DNA from: Puia sp.
GTDB lineage: Bacteria; Bacteroidota; Bacteroidia; Chitinophagales; Chitinophagaceae
Reading direction: 5' to 3'
Length of the DNA: 64,000 nt
Assembly (NCBI GenBank): GCA_031292515.1
Contig: JARLGZ010000030.1
Coordinates: 286,931 to 350,930 of the forward strand
Part shown: piece after piece, positions 33,991-41,776 of the stretch
How positions within the stretch are numbered: the first letter of the stretch is position 1
How the letters are laid out: every line of letters starts with the position of its first letter
Notes under the pieces: model-generated
What the model was told of the DNA's origin: nothing
Databases searched by the model: none
The model's input: only the letters and a program-made list of their open reading frames with translations
Program-made: the position numbers and the translations under genes

Positions 33991-35328
33991 ATGAAGAGAA
34001 TCATCCCGTTCCTCCTTTTGGTAATCGTAGTGGCTGCCAATACCTCCCAGGCCCAGCAGAAGATCAATCCCGATAGCATACGCGGCAAAATGCAATGGTT
34101 TGCCGACGCGAAACTGGGGATTTTTATCCATTATGGCATCTATGCCGTCAAGGGCATCGGCGAGAGCTGGAGCTTCCACAACAAACAGATCTCCTGGCCG
34201 GACTATATGTCCCAGCTAAAGGGCTTTACGGCTTCCAAATACGATCCCCAGTACTGGGCCGACGTCATTAAAGAGAGCGGCGCCCAATACGCGGTGGTCA
34301 CGACCAAACACCATGATGGGGTGGCTCTCTGGGATACCAGGGAGAAGCATTACAGTGTCGTGAAGAATACCCCGGCCCGCAGGGACCTGGTTAAGCCATT
34401 GTTTGAGGCATTGCGGAAAGACGGGATCAAATGCGGCGCTTATTTCTCGCTGATCGACTGGAGCCATCCCGATTATCCCGGCTTCCTGAAAGACAGTTCC
34501 CGCTATAAAATGGCCGACCACCCCGAGAAATGGCTGAAATTCCAGCATTTCTTCCAAGGCCAGCTCAAAGAGATCAGCGACCAGTTCAACCCGGACCTCT
34601 ATTGGTTTGATGGTGACTGGGAACACAGCGCTGAAGAATGGCAGAGCGAAAAGGTCCGCGGCATGCTGCTGGCCCGCAACCCCGGCACGATCATCAACGG
34701 ACGTCTCCAGGGATATGGCGACTATGACACTCCCGAACAGAACTTCCCGGTGACCCGGCCGCACTACAACTGGTGGGAACTGTGTATGACGATCAACAAC
34801 AACTGGGGTTACCAGCCAAAAGACACCAACTGGAAGACGCCCTTCGAAGTGATCACGATCTTTGCGGATGTGGTTTCGAACGGAGGAAATCTCCTGCTCG
34901 ACATCGGGCCCAAGGAAGACGGCACGATCCCACCCGAAGATGTCCACGTCCTGGAAGAACTGGGTAAATGGAATCACAAACATGCCGAGGCCATTTTCGG
35001 CGCCCTCGGCGGCATCCCCCAGGGGCATTTTTACGGTCCCACTACGCTGTCGAAAGATTCTACGATCCTCTACCTGTTCCTGCCAGGCAAGACCAGTGGA
35101 CAGATCGTGGTGAAAGGGCTGGATAATAAGATAAAGGATATCGAAGTATTGGGACAAGGGGCTCATCTCACGCACAAGATCGTAGGGAAGATCTACTGGA
35201 GCCCTGTGCCCGGTTTGGTGTATATTCCCGTTCCGGAGAATGTGCAGGACCCTTATGTGACTGTTTTGAAAGTGGTGCTCGACAAGCCGGTCAAACTATA
35301 TGGCGGACGTGGTGGACTGGGCGGGTAG
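33991..35328 (+). CDS. Secreted alpha-L-fucosidase, GH29
   Basis: A 445-residue protein with signal peptide MKRIIPFLLLVIVVAANTSQ (cleavage after AQA-like SQAQ). GH29 features are WFADAKLGIFIHYGIYAVKG (about 35-54), HDGVALWDTREKHYSV (about 108-123) and the nucleophile aspartate in LYWFDGDWEHS (about 203-213). It removes alpha-L-fucose from glycans in the periplasm or outside. A C-terminal beta-sandwich is present, but no extra carbohydrate-binding module. It is followed by other secreted carbohydrate enzymes, but no SusC/SusD pair is nearby. Confidence 0.92.
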   Translation: MKRIIPFLLLVIVVAANTSQAQQKINPDSIRGKMQWFADAKLGIFIHYGIYAVKGIGESWSFHNKQISWPDYMSQLKGFTASKYDPQYWADVIKESGAQYAVVTTKHHDGVALWDTREKHYSVVKNTPARRDLVKPLFEALRKDGIKCGAYFSLIDWSHPDYPGFLKDSSRYKMADHPEKWLKFQHFFQGQLKEISDQFNPDLYWFDGDWEHSAEEWQSEKVRGMLLARNPGTIINGRLQGYGDYDTPEQNFPVTRPHYNWWELCMTINNNWGYQPKDTNWKTPFEVITIFADVVSNGGNLLLDIGPKEDGTIPPEDVHVLEELGKWNHKHAEAIFGALGGIPQGHFYGPTTLSKDSTILYLFLPGKTSGQIVVKGLDNKIKDIEVLGQGAHLTHKIVGKIYWSPVPGLVYIPVPENVQDPYVTVLKVVLDKPVKLYGGRGGLGG

Positions 35329-35345
35329 TGGTGGAATGGGGGTGA

Positions 35346-35421
35346 CAACCGGCTTGATGAGGCAATGGTGTCCGGGGAGCTAACGATTGGCTTGTCAAGG
35401 TAATGGTGTCCCGGAAAGATA
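35346..35421 (+). repeat. 38-bp imperfect tandem duplication before the methyltransferase gene
   Basis: The segment 35346-35383 is repeated at 35384-35421; both contain GGCTTG, AATGGTGTCC and an AG-TA end. The in-frame ATG at 35403 lies inside the second copy, which argues against it as the real start. Confidence 0.75.
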
Positions 35422-35495
35422 CCGGTCGGCATCGGCGACAATGGGAGCATTATTGGTTGGTACGGAGAATGATTTGTTGTTCACGCAGTAAAATC

Positions 35496-37649
35496 ATGGA
35501 GTGTATGCCCGATAGAGAATTGAGTTGCGATCCGGAGGCAGGGCTGATTTATGATGTCGGCGCCAACAATGGCGATGACGCTGCTTATTATCTTGCCCGG
35601 GGGCACAGGGTAATTTCCGTTGAGGCCAATCCTGCTCTTGCCGGGTATCTGAGGCTCCGGTTTAAAGAGGAGATTACGGCGGGAAGACTTGTCGTATTAC
35701 ATACAGCCGTTGCGGATAAAGACAGGGAGAAAGTAGTTTTCTATATATGCAGTGACGACGGGAGAAGCTCCCTGATAAAGAAAATTTCCGAAAGAGGCGC
35801 CACCATAAAAGATTCAATTGAACTCACGGGCAGGACCCTGCGCTCTCTGTTTGAAGAATTCGGATTGCCCCGCTATTGCAAGATCGACATCGAAGGCTAT
35901 GATGCGAAGGCTCTCGCCAGCTTGGAAGGATATCCCGGTTGCCCGGCTTATATTTCCTGTGAGAATTCCTGCGACAGTATAGCAGAGATAAATCTGCATC
36001 ACCACTTATTATACCAGGCGCTGGATGCGCTGGTTTCGGCCGGGTACTCCCGGTTCAAATTGCTCGATCAGCAAAGCCTTGTGGTACTGGCCGATGAAAA
36101 TCACTATGGGTTTTTGCATAAGTTATCGACAAAAATCGCGTCGAATATGGAGCGGCTCACGGGTCGGGTTACCGCAAAATATAATAACCGGCTTTTTGAA
36201 TTAAAAAAAAGGGGACTAAAATCCGACGATGTGATAGCGCCTTTCGGTGAAGATCTGCCCGGCGAATGGAATGATTATAAGACTACCCGGGAATACCTGG
36301 CTTATCATTTCAGGGATTATTTTGATCATCTGCGAAATAAACAGCTTATGTTTTGGGTAGATATACATGCCAAATGGATGCTACCGTTCCTGGTTTGCAT
36401 TTTTGTTTTGCCGGCCGTCTCTTTTGCCCAGCATAAAAAGGGGACGAAAGGCTTTGGGCAGGAGAGCCCGGCAAACGGGAGCGCGGTATCCCCGAAGGAC
36501 GGGGTAAACGACCGGGCATATTGGCTGGCTGAAATGGACAAACTTGCCCGCCCCGTATTGTCGAACCTGGCCGCCGACAATCTCCGGAATGCCTTGCCGC
36601 TGGTGCTGTCGAAGAGAACGGACAACGCGGAGGACAGAAGGAAATCGGCTTATCTGGAGGCATTTGGCAGGACCCTGAGCGGTATTGCTCCCTGGCTGAA
36701 TGGCGAAGGCGGATCGGCGGCGGAGGTGGCCCTCCGAAATCAATACCGGCAATGGGTGATACCGGCGATCAGACATGCCGTCGACTCTTCGGCAAAGGAT
36801 TATATGGCCTGGCGGGCTCCTGCGCAGGCGCTGGTGGATGCCAGTTTCTTCGCTTTCTCTTTTCTTCGTTGTCCCTGGCTTTGGGAGCATCTTGACGAGT
36901 CCACGCGCCGGCAGGTTGTACAGGCGCTTCGCTCCACCCGGGTAATCCAGCCCGGCTTTAACAACTGGCTGTTGTTTTCCGGGATGATAGAAGCCTTCTT
37001 CTGCCGGTACGATCTGCCCTGGGATCCGATGCGGGTCGATTACTGCGTACGCCAGCTCGGGCAATGGTATCTCGGAGACGGGATCTATGCCGACGGGCCG
37101 GCTTATCATTGGGATTATTATAACAGCTATGTGATCCATCCCTATCTCGCGGCAATCGTGGAGACCGTCAATACTAAAAATGGCAATTATGCCTTGCTGG
37201 TTGAGAAGTTGAAAGTGAGGGATCAAAGATATGCCGCTATCCAGGAGCGGCTGATCAATACCGACGGCAGCTACCCGGCTACCGGGCGCTCGATTGTCTA
37301 TCGTTGCGGGGCCTTTCATCACCTCGCGGATGTCTCGTGGCGGAAGACCTTGCCTGCTGCATTGAAACCCGCTCGCGTCCGGTGTGCGCTGACAGCCGTA
37401 ATCCGGAAGACCCTGGACGCTCCCGGCACCTATAGTACGGGTGGCTGGCTGAATATCGGATTGGGTGGTAACCAACCGGATCTGGCGGATGCTTATATTA
37501 CGACCGGCAGCCTCTATCTCTGTTCGGATGTCTTCCTGCCGTTGGGCTTGCCTGCGACCGATCCGTTCTGGTCGGACCCCGCCGAACCCTGGAGCGCGCA
37601 GCTGATCTGGAATGGGCAGGATGCGCCGGGAGATCACTCCATTGATTGA
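35496..37649 (+). CDS. FkbM-type methyltransferase fused in frame to a DUF2264 protein
   Basis: One open frame encodes 717 residues from ATG at 35496. Residues 1-~293 are an FkbM SAM-dependent methyltransferase: LIYDVGANNGDDAAYYLARG (SAM loop), VISVEANPALA, YCKIDIEGYDAKALASLEGY. Its tail ends FWVDIHAKW. Immediately after comes MLPFLVCIFVLPAVSFAQ (about 295-312), a typical signal peptide with a cleavage site. A DUF2264 domain follows (about 330-717; AYWLAEMDKLARPVLS, PGFNNWLLFSGMIEAFFCR, DGIYADGPAYHWDYYNSYVI). Cytosolic methyltransferase and exported DUF2264 are normally separate proteins. Either this is a true membrane-spanning fusion or the stop codon between two genes has been lost. The DUF2264 family is found with carbohydrate-degradation genes, in keeping with GH29 and GH88 next door. 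Confidence 0.8.
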   Translation: MECMPDRELSCDPEAGLIYDVGANNGDDAAYYLARGHRVISVEANPALAGYLRLRFKEEITAGRLVVLHTAVADKDREKVVFYICSDDGRSSLIKKISERGATIKDSIELTGRTLRSLFEEFGLPRYCKIDIEGYDAKALASLEGYPGCPAYISCENSCDSIAEINLHHHLLYQALDALVSAGYSRFKLLDQQSLVVLADENHYGFLHKLSTKIASNMERLTGRVTAKYNNRLFELKKRGLKSDDVIAPFGEDLPGEWNDYKTTREYLAYHFRDYFDHLRNKQLMFWVDIHAKWMLPFLVCIFVLPAVSFAQHKKGTKGFGQESPANGSAVSPKDGVNDRAYWLAEMDKLARPVLSNLAADNLRNALPLVLSKRTDNAEDRRKSAYLEAFGRTLSGIAPWLNGEGGSAAEVALRNQYRQWVIPAIRHAVDSSAKDYMAWRAPAQALVDASFFAFSFLRCPWLWEHLDESTRRQVVQALRSTRVIQPGFNNWLLFSGMIEAFFCRYDLPWDPMRVDYCVRQLGQWYLGDGIYADGPAYHWDYYNSYVIHPYLAAIVETVNTKNGNYALLVEKLKVRDQRYAAIQERLINTDGSYPATGRSIVYRCGAFHHLADVSWRKTLPAALKPARVRCALTAVIRKTLDAPGTYSTGGWLNIGLGGNQPDLADAYITTGSLYLCSDVFLPLGLPATDPFWSDPAEPWSAQLIWNGQDAPGDHSID
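36375..36380 (+). other. Fusion junction: TGG codon directly before an internal ATG
   Basis: The codon at 36375-36377 is TGG (Trp) and the next three bases are ATG, opening the internal signal peptide. A single base change would make TGA or TAG, which would end the methyltransferase at about 293 residues and leave an independent DUF2264 gene at 36378-37649 (423 residues). Confidence 0.6.
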
Positions 37650-37689
37650 TACCCGGATTGAAGTATCTTAGCCCTAAATCCACTATTGC

Positions 37690-38922
37690 ATGTTTCGTAT
37701 CGGCAGGATCTTGTTGTTTGTGTTTTTGTTAAGCGGTCTCCTGGCCACCTCTTTCGTTTCGGAGGCGCAAAAGAAAGGCCCTCTCCGGCCTTCGGAGCCC
37801 ATGCTCAAACTGATAGAAAACAATCTCAAACAGGCCTGCAGCCAATATAAGATCCTGAAGGGCCGGCTGCCTGCCGGGCGTTTCCCAAAGACGTATTTTA
37901 TCAGGACCGGCCGGATGGAGACCGGCGAACCGGATGCCTGGACCAGCGGATTTTACCCTGGCACCCTGATGTATCTCTATCAGTTTTCAAAAGATACCAG
38001 CCTGTCTAACGAGGCATTGCAGCGGATGAAGTTGCTCGAAAAAAATGCCGACCGGAAGGACGCCTACGACCTCGGATTCCTGATGTATAACAGCTATGGG
38101 AATGCTCAAAGATTGCTGCCGTCTCCGGAATATGCTGCTCTTTTGCAAAATAGCGCCCGCGCCCTGGCCGCCGATTTCAATGCCAAAGTCGGTGCCATCC
38201 GTTCCCGGGAGACCGGCAAGTGGCAGTTTCCCGTGACGACGGATGGCCTGGCGAACCTGGAGCTGCTTTTTTGGGCCGCCCGCTCCGGCGGAGACCCTGC
38301 TCTTGAAAAGATTGCGATCACCCATGCCAATACGACCCTGCTCAACCAATTCCGTCCCGACTACAGCTCTTACGATGTCGTGGATTATGATACGACGAAC
38401 GGGCAGGTAGTCTCCCGAAAAACGGCCCGCGGATATGCCGACACTTCGGCCTGGTCGAGAGGACAGGCCTGGGGGCTTTACGGTTTCACCATGCTGTATC
38501 GTTTCACCCGGGATTCGCGCTACCTGGACCAGGCCGTCCATATCGCCGATTTCATTTCAGGCAATCCGCATCTGCCGGTCGACAAGATCCCTTACTGGGA
38601 TTTCAATGCGCCCCCCTTTCCCGTTCCCTTACGGGATGCATCTTCCGCCGCCATCATGTGTTCGGCGTTGCTGGAGCTATGCGGCTATACAGACCCCAAA
38701 AAGGGCCAGGAATATGTCGCCGTTGCCGAGCAGATCATCCGCTCCCTGTCTTTTGATCCCTATAAGGCCCTGGTAGGAGAGAACGGGGGCTTCCTGCTCA
38801 AACATAGCGTCGGTAATATGCCGGCAAGAATCGAAGTCGATGTGCCGGAGACGTATGCGGATTATTATTTCGTGGAGGCGATGATGCGGTACCGGCAATT
38901 GGGGGAGAAAAGATCATGGTGA
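37690..38922 (+). CDS. Secreted GH88 unsaturated glycuronyl hydrolase
   Basis: A 410-residue protein with an N-terminal signal segment (residues ~1-27, ending SFVSEAQ). GH88 signatures are DAWTSGFYPGTLMYLYQFSK (about 81-100), SAWSRGQAWGLYGFTMLYRF (about 255-274), VDKIPYWDFNAPPFPVPLRD (about 297-316) and ASSAAIMCSALLEL. These enzymes remove the 4,5-unsaturated uronic acid left by polysaccharide lyases by hydrating the double bond. No lyase is seen in this window. The gene starts 40 bp after DUF2264 and overlaps the next gene by 7 bp. Confidence 0.9.
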   Translation: MFRIGRILLFVFLLSGLLATSFVSEAQKKGPLRPSEPMLKLIENNLKQACSQYKILKGRLPAGRFPKTYFIRTGRMETGEPDAWTSGFYPGTLMYLYQFSKDTSLSNEALQRMKLLEKNADRKDAYDLGFLMYNSYGNAQRLLPSPEYAALLQNSARALAADFNAKVGAIRSRETGKWQFPVTTDGLANLELLFWAARSGGDPALEKIAITHANTTLLNQFRPDYSSYDVVDYDTTNGQVVSRKTARGYADTSAWSRGQAWGLYGFTMLYRFTRDSRYLDQAVHIADFISGNPHLPVDKIPYWDFNAPPFPVPLRDASSAAIMCSALLELCGYTDPKKGQEYVAVAEQIIRSLSFDPYKALVGENGGFLLKHSVGNMPARIEVDVPETYADYYFVEAMMRYRQLGEKRSW

Positions 38923-39512
38923 GCGCAATCGTACTGGCAGCCGGAATGTCCCAACGGATGGGAAAAGAGAATAAGCTCCTGCTTCCTTTTGCCGGTAAGA
39001 CCCTGCTCGAAACGACGATCGGGAACATCCTGAGGGCCGAACCCCGACCGGAAGTCATCGTGGTCACGGGCCATGAAGCCGACCGCGTAAAGGCCGCTAT
39101 TCAACACCTGCCGGTTACAATCCTGCACAATCCTGGTTATGCGACGGGTATGACCGGGTCGATACAGGCCGGCGTGCGGCGGGCGATGGGTGACGGATTT
39201 ATGATCTGTCTCGGCGACATGCCGCTCATCAGCGCTGCCGAATATTCGTCTTTGATGGAATCTTTTGAAAAGCAACTGGCTTTGGATCCTCAATGCATCT
39301 GCATACCTGTTTACCGGCAGCAGCCCGGCAATCCGGTCATTTTCTCCGCCTGGTACCGGGATGCGATCCTGTCGCATACCGCGCCGGAAGGATGCCGGGA
39401 GATCGTCCGGGCCCATCGCGATTTTGTTCTCCGCGTCCCGATGCCGGCGGATTCCATCCTGCGGGATATCGATCAGGAAGACGATTATATCCGGATTACG
39501 CATTTGACCTAA
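38916..39512 (+). CDS. MobA/MocA-like nucleotidyltransferase
   Basis: A 198-residue NTP-transferase of the molybdenum cofactor cytidylyl/guanylyltransferase group. It has IVLAAGMSQRMGKENKLLLP (about 4-23, nucleotide-binding loop), NPGYATGMTGSIQAGVRRAM (about 71-90) and ICLGDMPLIS (metal-binding Asp, about 95-104). The first bases overlap the GH88 stop (ATGGTGA), so translation is probably coupled. No molybdenum enzyme or xdh genes are nearby, so the usual MocA role (cytidylating molybdopterin) is uncertain. Sugar-nucleotide synthesis is an alternative given the neighbours. Confidence 0.78.
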   Translation: MVSAIVLAAGMSQRMGKENKLLLPFAGKTLLETTIGNILRAEPRPEVIVVTGHEADRVKAAIQHLPVTILHNPGYATGMTGSIQAGVRRAMGDGFMICLGDMPLISAAEYSSLMESFEKQLALDPQCICIPVYRQQPGNPVIFSAWYRDAILSHTAPEGCREIVRAHRDFVLRVPMPADSILRDIDQEDDYIRITHLT

Positions 39513-39611
39513 AGCCGATCTATTCTACGAGGCTCCGTTGCCGATCCGTGGCGTTCTTCCCGGCACGAGGCATCCTTCTTGCATCTGTCTCTTCGGATAA
39601 AATACTTTTTT

Positions 39612-39848
39612 ATGGAAAATACAAATGACAGGAAGCTCAGCTTTCCGCAGCGCAATTGGCTCCTGCTTTGCATTTTGGTGGCTATACTAAGCCCCCTGGT
39701 CGTCCATCTCGTCCACCGATCGGCGGAGTCGGAATCCTACAAACAATCTATGGATGAAAAGCCCGTCAGGGCGGGAAATTCCACGGATACTTCTTATAAG
39801 GTCGCCAGCCCCCCTGTGGCTCCGCGGGCAGACAGCGCGAAAAAATGA
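39612..39848 (+). CDS. Small membrane protein of unknown function
   Basis: A 78-residue protein from ATG at 39612. One hydrophobic segment, NWLLLCILVAILSPLVVHLV (about 15-34), follows a short charged N-terminus. The C-terminal half is polar and proline-containing (SPPVAPRADSAKK). No family is recognised. Topology suggests an inner-membrane anchor with a periplasmic tail. Its stop codon is followed within 10 bp by the heptamer repeat tract. Confidence 0.45.
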   Translation: MENTNDRKLSFPQRNWLLLCILVAILSPLVVHLVHRSAESESYKQSMDEKPVRAGNSTDTSYKVASPPVAPRADSAKK

Positions 39849-39857
39849 GGCGGTGGG

Positions 39858-39899
39858 CGGTGAGTAGTGAGTGGTGAGTGGTGAGTGGTGAGTGGTGAG
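39858..39899 (+). repeat. Heptamer tandem repeat (second locus)
   Basis: One partial unit (CGGTGAG), one TAGTGAG and four TGGTGAG units run in tandem, starting 10 bp after the stop at 39848. Decayed GTGAGT/AGTAGAATGAGTA words continue to about 40045, including AGTAGAATGAGTAA twice. Confidence 0.9.
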
Positions 39900-40049
39900 A
39901 GGGATGGGGGTAAAGAGTAGCGGGGGGAGTGATGAGGTTGAGTAATCGGTGATGAGGAGTGGTTAGGATGAAGTGGCGAGTAGGGGGGATGAGAAAGAGC
40001 CGATGAGTGGTAGTAGAATGAGTAAGCGGTAGTAGAATGAGTAAATACG

Positions 40050-40088
40050 AAAAGGGACCGTTCCTGAGAGACGGCCCCTTTTCTTTTT
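40050..40088 (+). terminator. Strong rho-independent terminator
   Basis: AAAAGGGACCGT (40050-40061) pairs with ACGGCCCCTTTT (40071-40082) with one mismatch around a 9-nt loop, followed by CTTTTT. It ends + strand transcription from the GH29-GH88 block. Confidence 0.85.
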
Positions 40089-40101
40089 ATAATGACCTCT
40101 G

Positions 40102-40248
40102 TCAGGCTCTGCGAATGATACCCAACAGCAGGGAGATGACGGCGAGGACGATCAATATGTGGATAAGCCCCGTGGCGCTATAGACAAATACGCCCAGGAG
40201 CCAGCCGATCAGCAAAATGATTGCGATTAAATAAAGTAGACTGCTCAT
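40102..40248 (-). CDS. lmo0937-family small membrane protein
   Basis: A 48-residue protein beginning MSSLLYLIAIILLIGWLLGV and ending SLLLGIIRRA. It has two hydrophobic helices with a FVYSATGLIHILI turn, the layout and sequence of the lmo0937 family (about 48-50 residues, common in Bacteroidota). Function unknown; such genes often respond to envelope stress. Its upstream region (40249-40440) is AT-rich and otherwise empty. Confidence 0.85.
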   Translation of the reverse strand: MSSLLYLIAIILLIGWLLGVFVYSATGLIHILIVLAVISLLLGIIRRA

Positions 40249-40469
40249 AAAATGGTTGTTTTTCTGATGATAAATTATTGTGTCTGCTTGTCTCCGGATG
40301 ATCCGAGCGATGTCTCCGGCTCGTTCGATCGATGTTGTTTATCGATTCGTTTTTATTTGTCGATGCTATCGTATACCTAGAAAAATGCTTGCCAATTATT
40401 TTTTCAGGCCAAAAAAAGCATTTACGACGATTTTTCGCGTCCGGTTGAGGAATATAATCTACATATTGT

Positions 40470-40785
40470 TGAGGAAGGAAAGAGAAAGGAAAGAGACAAG
40501 AAAAAGACAAAAAGGGAGAGTAAAGAAAGTGTGAAGATTGGGCGAAGGGAGAGTGAAGGGAGAGTGAAGGGATAGTGAAGGAAGTGCGGAGATAGAGTTG
40601 GTAAGCGGGAAGCGAGTGTAAAGAGAAAGGGAATGGAAGAGAAAAGAGAAGGGAAGAGAAAAGAGAAGGGAAAAGAGAAGGGAAGCGGGAACAGAGAATT
40701 TGGGAGTGGAATAAAAGAAAGAGAGAGGTAATGGGCAAGAAGGGGGAGGGCGGGAAGAGGGATGGAATCGAAGAAAGAGGGTAAA
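40470..40785 (+). repeat. Purine-rich (G/A) tract with internal short repeats before the YihY gene
   Basis: For roughly 315 bp the + strand is almost entirely G and A. It includes the 11-bp unit GAAGGGAGAGT in tandem from 40543 (then GAAGGGATAGT, GAAGGAAGT) and AGAAAAGAGAAGGGA-type units at about 40638-40685. No plausible protein is encoded; opposite-strand frames are Leu/Ser/Pro/Phe low complexity. It ends about 45 bp before the YihY start. The rest of the 40249-40828 gap holds no gene. Confidence 0.8.
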
Positions 40786-40828
40786 CTGGCATGATATTTC
40801 TCTCTTTCCATGCATATGCCGTGGAAAA

Positions 40829-41776
40829 ATGAATAAACCCAAAAATAGATTCTTCGGGATTTTACAGGTAATTAAGCAGGCCGCTATCGATTTTGACAGC
40901 GACAATGGCTTCAAATTGAGCGCTTCCCTGTCTTATTATACCCTGTTTGCCCTGGCACCCGTGCTTATTATCATGATCTCGCTCGCGGGCATCTTCTTTG
41001 GACAGGATGCGGTCGAAGGGAGGATCTATACCCAGATCAAGGACCTGGTGGGGAGTAACGCGGCCGTGGAAATCCAGGATATCATCCGGAATATCGAAAA
41101 TACCAAGCATACTACGGCCGGCGCCATCCTCGGCGTGGTCATCCTGCTCATTGGCGCCACCGGTGTCTTTACCGAGATCCAGGGATCCATCAATTATATC
41201 TGGTCTGTTTTGGCAAAGCCCAGGAAAGGATGGCTGAAGCTATTGTTGAACCGGCTATTGTCTTTTTCGCTGATCGTGAGCACGGGGTTTATCCTGATGG
41301 TGTCGCTGCTGCTGAATTCGCTGATGGACCTGTTGAGCGACAAGCTGAAGGAGCATTTTGAAAACACCACGGTTTACCTGTTTTATGTCTTGAACACGGG
41401 CTTGCTGTTTATCGCCATTACGACCCTGTTTACCATCATTTTTAAAGTGCTGCCGGATGCGATGATCCGATGGAAGGATGCTATCACAGGCGCTATTTTT
41501 ACGGCGCTTTTATTCCTGCTCGGGAAGTTCCTGATCGGCCTCTATATCGGCAACTCCAATATCGGCCTGACTTACGGGGCTGCGGCTTCGGTGATTGTCA
41601 TCCTGTTATGGGTCTATTACTCTTCGATCATCCTGTATTTCGGTGCGGAGTTCACCAAGTCTTTCGCCTTGCATTACGGCGGCCGCATCCGGCCTTCGGA
41701 TACGGCGGTGCTGATTGTTAAGAAAGAAGTACGGGAGATAGAAACTGCAGAACGGTTTAATTCCACAAGCCCCTGA
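40829..41776 (+). CDS. YihY/BrkB-family inner-membrane protein
   Basis: A 315-residue protein with six hydrophobic segments. Family motifs are SDNGFKLSASLSYYTLFALA (about 27-46), a long GAILGVVILLIGATGVFTEI segment (about 97-116), and near the end TYGAAASVIVILLWVYYSSI followed by YFGAEFTKSFAL. The YihY/virulence factor BrkB family is widely conserved; earlier annotation as RNase BN was wrong and the role is unknown. Its 3' end overlaps the convergent rpoN gene by 20 bp. The upstream region is the purine tract. Confidence 0.9.
   Translation: MNKPKNRFFGILQVIKQAAIDFDSDNGFKLSASLSYYTLFALAPVLIIMISLAGIFFGQDAVEGRIYTQIKDLVGSNAAVEIQDIIRNIENTKHTTAGAILGVVILLIGATGVFTEIQGSINYIWSVLAKPRKGWLKLLLNRLLSFSLIVSTGFILMVSLLLNSLMDLLSDKLKEHFENTTVYLFYVLNTGLLFIAITTLFTIIFKVLPDAMIRWKDAITGAIFTALLFLLGKFLIGLYIGNSNIGLTYGAAASVIVILLWVYYSSIILYFGAEFTKSFALHYGGRIRPSDTAVLIVKKEVREIETAERFNSTSP

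Noticed and set aside
35403..35495. Upstream ATG of the methyltransferase fusion
   Set aside because: It lies inside a 38-bp tandem duplication and the 31 added residues are Arg/Cys-rich and unlike FkbM proteins.
33991..38922. Polysaccharide utilisation locus (PUL) around GH29/DUF2264/GH88
   Set aside because: No SusC/SusD pair, TonB-dependent receptor or hybrid two-component regulator is present in the window, so the formal definition is not met.
40178..40914. Long minus-strand frames of 130-200 codons over the purine tract
   Set aside because: They encode only Leu/Ser/Pro/Phe low complexity forced by the polypyrimidine strand and overlap the real lmo0937-type and YihY genes.
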